Below are positions 61,375 to 64,000 of a stretch of 64,000 bases of DNA, piece by piece. The first letter of the stretch is position 1. Each line of letters opens with the position of its first letter. The DNA comes from JAVJRN01 sp040218415 (lineage in GTDB: Bacteria > Bacteroidota > Bacteroidia > Cytophagales > Cyclobacteriaceae): positions 1 to 64,000 of the forward strand of contig JAVJRN010000074.1 in the NCBI GenBank assembly GCA_040218415.1, in the 5' to 3' direction. The position numbers and the translations under genes were made by a program. Below the pieces are notes generated by a model. That model was given only the letters and a program-made list of their open reading frames with translations, had not been told where the DNA came from and searched no databases.

Positions 61375-62988
61375 ATGGATTTTTCTTCTATTGATATTGC
61401 AGTATTTGTAGCATATTGTGCGCTTATTCTTGGTGTAGGCCTTTATGTTTCTCGCGATAAAAAAGGCCATGAAAAAAATGCAGAAGATTACTTTCTTGCA
61501 AGCAAATCACTCCCTTGGTGGGCCATTGGTGCATCGTTGATCGCAGCAAATATTTCCGCCGAACAGTTTATAGGCATGTCAGGAAGTGGGTTTGCAAGTG
61601 GTTTAGCCATTGCATCGTACGAGTGGATGGCCGCCATTACACTACTTATCGTGGGGAAATACTTTTTACCAATATTTATAGAAAAAGGACTTTACACCAT
61701 TCCCGAATTTGTCGAAAAGAGATATAGCACGCAATTGAAAACTATTTTAGCAGTTTTTTGGATTGGGCTTTATGTTTTTGTTAATCTCAGTTCAGTACTC
61801 TATTTAGGAGCGCTCGCCTTGGAAACAATAATGGGCGTGCCAATGATCTATGGAGTTATGGGGTTAGCTACATTCGCAGCTGCTTATTCACTGTACGGCG
61901 GATTATCAGCTGTGGCTTGGACGGACGTTGTTCAAGTTGTTTTTTTGGTGTTAGGAGGATTGTTAACGACATATTTAGCGCTAGACACCTTGTCAAATGG
62001 GGAAGGATGGATTGCAGGTTTCACTCAAGTGCTTAATGAAGTCCCTGAAAGATTCCATATGATATTAGATAAGTCAAATCCTGAATACACCAACTTACCT
62101 GGTATTTGGGTCTTGGTTGGTGGCTTATGGGTTGCGAATCTTTATTATTGGGGATTTAATCAATATATCATTCAAAGAACACTTGCTGCAAAATCATTAA
62201 AAGAAGCTCAAAAAGGTATTTTGATGGCTGCATGTCTAAAGTTAGTGATCCCATTTATTGTTGTTATTCCTGGCATTGCTGCCTATGTCATGATCAATGA
62301 TCCTGCTACGATGATCCGTCTTGGAGAAACAGCCCAAACCAATCTCCCAGGAATTGGGCAATCAGATAAGGCTTACCCATGGTTGCTACAACTTTTGCCG
62401 GTGGGCCTTAAAGGTGTGGCTTTTGCAGCATTGGCTGCTGCCATTGTTTCATCGTTAGCCTCTATGCTTAACTCTACTTCTACCATATTTACTATGGATA
62501 TTTATAAGCAATACATAGATAAAAATGCTTCTGATAAGAAAACGGTAAATGTCGGCAGGATATCAGCGGGTGTAGCACTTATTATTGCATGTATAATGGC
62601 TCCTTTGTTAGGAGGTATAGATCAAGCTTTTCAGTTTATCCAAGAATACACGGGAATAGTGAGCCCTGGAATTTTAGGAGTCTTTCTATTAGGCCTTTTT
62701 TGGAAGAAAACGACCAACAAGGGAGCTATCTGGGGTGCGGTATTGTCTGTGCCAATCGCCTTAGCATTTAAATTCGTTCCTGGTATGCCTTTCATGAATC
62801 AAATGGGATTGACTTGTCTGCTTACCATGCTCGTAATTGCTATTTTCAGCTACTTAGAAACTGGCGGCAAAGACAGTGATAAAGGAATTAACATAAGTTC
62901 TGCGTTATTTAAAACTTCTCCGACATTCAATATTGGTTCATTTGCAGTAATGATTGTTGTGACCGTGCTTTATGCATTATTTTGGTAA
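61375..62988 (+). CDS. Sodium/sugar symporter, SSS (SGLT) family
   Basis: 537 residues with about fourteen membrane helices. 'FLASKSLPWWAIGASLIAAN', 'ISAEQFIGMSGSGFASGLAI', 'YSLYGGLSAVAWTDVVQVVF', 'WGFNQYIIQRTLAAKSLKEA' and 'AAAIVSSLASMLNSTSTIFT' are the SGLT-type signature, including the Na+ site. Substrate probably a sugar such as glucose or galactose; not determinable from sequence. It starts 29 bp after the coiled-coil protein and may be read through from the siaBC operon. Confidence 0.92.
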   Translation: MDFSSIDIAVFVAYCALILGVGLYVSRDKKGHEKNAEDYFLASKSLPWWAIGASLIAANISAEQFIGMSGSGFASGLAIASYEWMAAITLLIVGKYFLPIFIEKGLYTIPEFVEKRYSTQLKTILAVFWIGLYVFVNLSSVLYLGALALETIMGVPMIYGVMGLATFAAAYSLYGGLSAVAWTDVVQVVFLVLGGLLTTYLALDTLSNGEGWIAGFTQVLNEVPERFHMILDKSNPEYTNLPGIWVLVGGLWVANLYYWGFNQYIIQRTLAAKSLKEAQKGILMAACLKLVIPFIVVIPGIAAYVMINDPATMIRLGETAQTNLPGIGQSDKAYPWLLQLLPVGLKGVAFAALAAAIVSSLASMLNSTSTIFTMDIYKQYIDKNASDKKTVNVGRISAGVALIIACIMAPLLGGIDQAFQFIQEYTGIVSPGILGVFLLGLFWKKTTNKGAIWGAVLSVPIALAFKFVPGMPFMNQMGLTCLLTMLVIAIFSYLETGGKDSDKGINISSALFKTSPTFNIGSFAVMIVVTVLYALFW

Positions 62989-62990
62989 AA

Positions 62991-63476
62991 ATGCACCAGA
63001 AAGAAAAACTCAAGAGAGAAATAACTAGCCATTGGAAGTTTGCGCTTTACATGCTAAGAAGTCTCCCTATGGGATTTATCGCTGGTTTAAGGGTTACCCA
63101 ATTAGACGAAGAGCGTTGCACAACTTCTGTTCCATTCAAATCTCTGAATAAAAATCCGTTTAAATCAACCTATTTCGCCGTTCAAGCGATGGCCGCCGAA
63201 CTATCGACAGCAACAGGTTGCCTATTGGCAGTTTCTGGAATCAAACCTTCTGTCGCTTTTATCATCGTAGATATGAAGGCCTCCTTTGCAAAGAAAGCTA
63301 CAGATAAGGTGTTTTTTGAGTGCTTGGATGTTAAAAATGCTTTTGAAGCTACAGAAAAAGCCATCTCAACTGGAGAGCCTCAAATAGCAACCTTCCACAC
63401 CATTGGTAAAATGAGTGACGGAACTGTTGTTTCTGAATTTGAATTTACATGGTCGTTTAAGCAAAGAAAATCATAA
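62991..63476 (+). CDS. DUF4442 (hotdog thioesterase-like) protein
   Basis: 161 residues from ATG 62991 (the TTG at 62982 is an alternative). 'HWKFALYMLRSLPMGFIAGL', 'KSLNKNPFKSTYFAVQAMAA', 'ELSTATGCLLAVSGIKPSVA', 'FIIVDMKASFAKKATDKVFF' match DUF4442, a hotdog fold related to PaaI-type acyl-CoA thioesterases. Activity has not been established. It begins just after the symporter stop, so the genes are probably coupled. Confidence 0.85.
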   Translation: MHQKEKLKREITSHWKFALYMLRSLPMGFIAGLRVTQLDEERCTTSVPFKSLNKNPFKSTYFAVQAMAAELSTATGCLLAVSGIKPSVAFIIVDMKASFAKKATDKVFFECLDVKNAFEATEKAISTGEPQIATFHTIGKMSDGTVVSEFEFTWSFKQRKS

Positions 63477-64000
63477 GTCGATCAGACGTGTATTCCCGCC
63501 ATTGTCAAATGTCTTTTTTTGCATTTCGTTCAATTTACTTTCAATGGATTGTAACTCTAATTCATTGTCACATTTCAAACTCATAGCTTCAATCCCTTCA
63601 TTTTCCACTTTTTCAAGCACATTTGAAATATTCATTTGATGAATATCAAAGGCCGGCTGATAAAGTTCTTCATTGTCAGAATCCAGCTTCACTATTAAAT
63701 TAAAAGTAATTAGTTCGTGAATTGATTCGGATAAAATATGAGTTGGCAAATTGATCTCTTCCTCGATTTGTTGAAAACTCGTCGAATTACCATCTCTAAA
63801 ATTATCAGCAACCATTTTTACCAAAAGTAAGTAAAGCCTTTTCCTAAGTCCGTAATTAATTCTTAAAGAATTATTAGTGATTTTCCAACGGTTTACATTT
63901 TGTGCTGCGTATGCATATTCTGCCCCAAACAATACGATAAGCCAACTAATATTTACCCATATCAAGAAAAGTGGGAAAGCGGCAAAACTTCCATAAATGG
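63471..64000 (-). CDS. YihY/BrkB family membrane protein (N-terminal part outside window)
   Basis: The minus-strand frame is open to the end of the window; about 175 C-terminal residues are present. 'IYGSFAAFPLFLIWVNISWL' and 'IVLFGAEYAYAAQNVNRW' are the last YihY/BrkB membrane helix and the tail 'YAAQN' motif; a helical cytosolic domain (~100 residues) follows, as is common for Bacteroidota members. Often mis-named ribonuclease BN; probably a multi-pass inner membrane protein with no known transport role. It overlaps the convergent DUF4442 gene by 6 bp. Confidence 0.85.
   Translation of the reverse strand, partial: IYGSFAAFPLFLIWVNISWLIVLFGAEYAYAAQNVNRWKITNNSLRINYGLRKRLYLLLVKMVADNFRDGNSTSFQQIEEEINLPTHILSESIHELITFNLIVKLDSDNEELYQPAFDIHQMNISNVLEKVENEGIEAMSLKCDNELELQSIESKLNEMQKKTFDNGGNTRLIDL

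Noticed and set aside
1..64000. tRNA, rRNA, CRISPR arrays, prophage or full insertion sequences
   Set aside because: None could be recognised on either strand; the holin-like gene is a chromosomal membrane family and not evidence of a prophage.

Overview
This is a chromosomal window from a bacterium of the phylum Bacteroidota, most likely a marine or free-living member of the Cytophagales. The evidence is an AT-rich genome, an SprB-repeat adhesin with a type IX secretion (T9SS) type B C-terminal domain followed by its PorP/SprF partner, Bacteroidota-only families (DUF3127, DUF2452, BT4734/BF3469), few Shine-Dalgarno sequences, and promoter-like TAnnTTTG (-7) elements. No rRNA, tRNA or CRISPR array was seen. 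Almost all genes are ordinary chromosomal housekeeping, envelope or signalling genes. The one clearly accessory stretch is about 38.26-41.5 kb.

Layout. 0-7.6 kb: 3' part of a giant SprB-like adhesin plus SprF, then a minus-strand operon (gamma carbonic anhydrase, DinB-like, holin-like membrane protein). 7.6-13 kb: operon miaB, sigma-54 activator, lptE, KE-rich TPR protein, secG, ending in a strong terminator buried in a convergent gene. 13.7-15.9 kb: groES-groEL behind a sigma-54-like -24/-12 sequence and several TGTCA boxes. 16-20.5 kb: outer membrane protein, SSS symporter, pckA, mgsA. 20.5-27.1 kb: operon etfB-etfA-bifunctional nuclease-CNT transporter, then a quinone-oxidoreductase-like gene and dnaB. 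27.4-32.9 kb: a catalytically dead Mur-ligase relative coupled to a DnaQ-like exonuclease, then bifunctional otsAB facing a GH15 glycosidase. 33.3-38.3 kb: K+ channel with RCK domain, lipoprotein, GPP34 protein, Na+/H+ antiporter, PBP4-type carboxypeptidase.

38.26-41.5 kb is an inserted island. It begins with the C-terminal stub of a tyrosine recombinase fused directly to the end of the carboxypeptidase gene. It continues with a 2.97 kb segment bounded by 11-bp inverted repeats (TTGTTAGCCGT / ACGGCTAACAA) that look like integron attC core sites. The segment carries two genes: a stand-alone BT4734-like archaeo-eukaryotic-type primase with a PriCT-like tail, and a 593-residue reverse transcriptase of uncertain class. 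Between them lies a roughly 150-nt region closed by a 15-bp inverted repeat with several inner hairpins, ending just before the RT start codon. This is the best candidate for an undescribed system: primase + RT + putative structured RNA, possibly anti-phage, carried as a cassette.

41.6-53.8 kb: CoA transferase, BNR/sortilin-like repeat protein, lhgO, exported MsrB, YheT-type hydrolase, heme-type TonB receptor, and several small conserved genes, including an overlooked 49-residue membrane peptide and an OB-like DUF3127 protein with an SSB-like acidic tip.

53.9-61.3 kb is a signalling cluster resembling SiaABC: a HAMP-SpoIIE phosphatase (SiaA-like), a minus-strand operon of histidine kinase, receiver-pseudophosphatase and a small protein, then SiaB and SiaC homologues and a coiled-coil membrane protein. 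61.4-64 kb: SSS sugar symporter, DUF4442 protein and the 3' end of a YihY/BrkB membrane protein.
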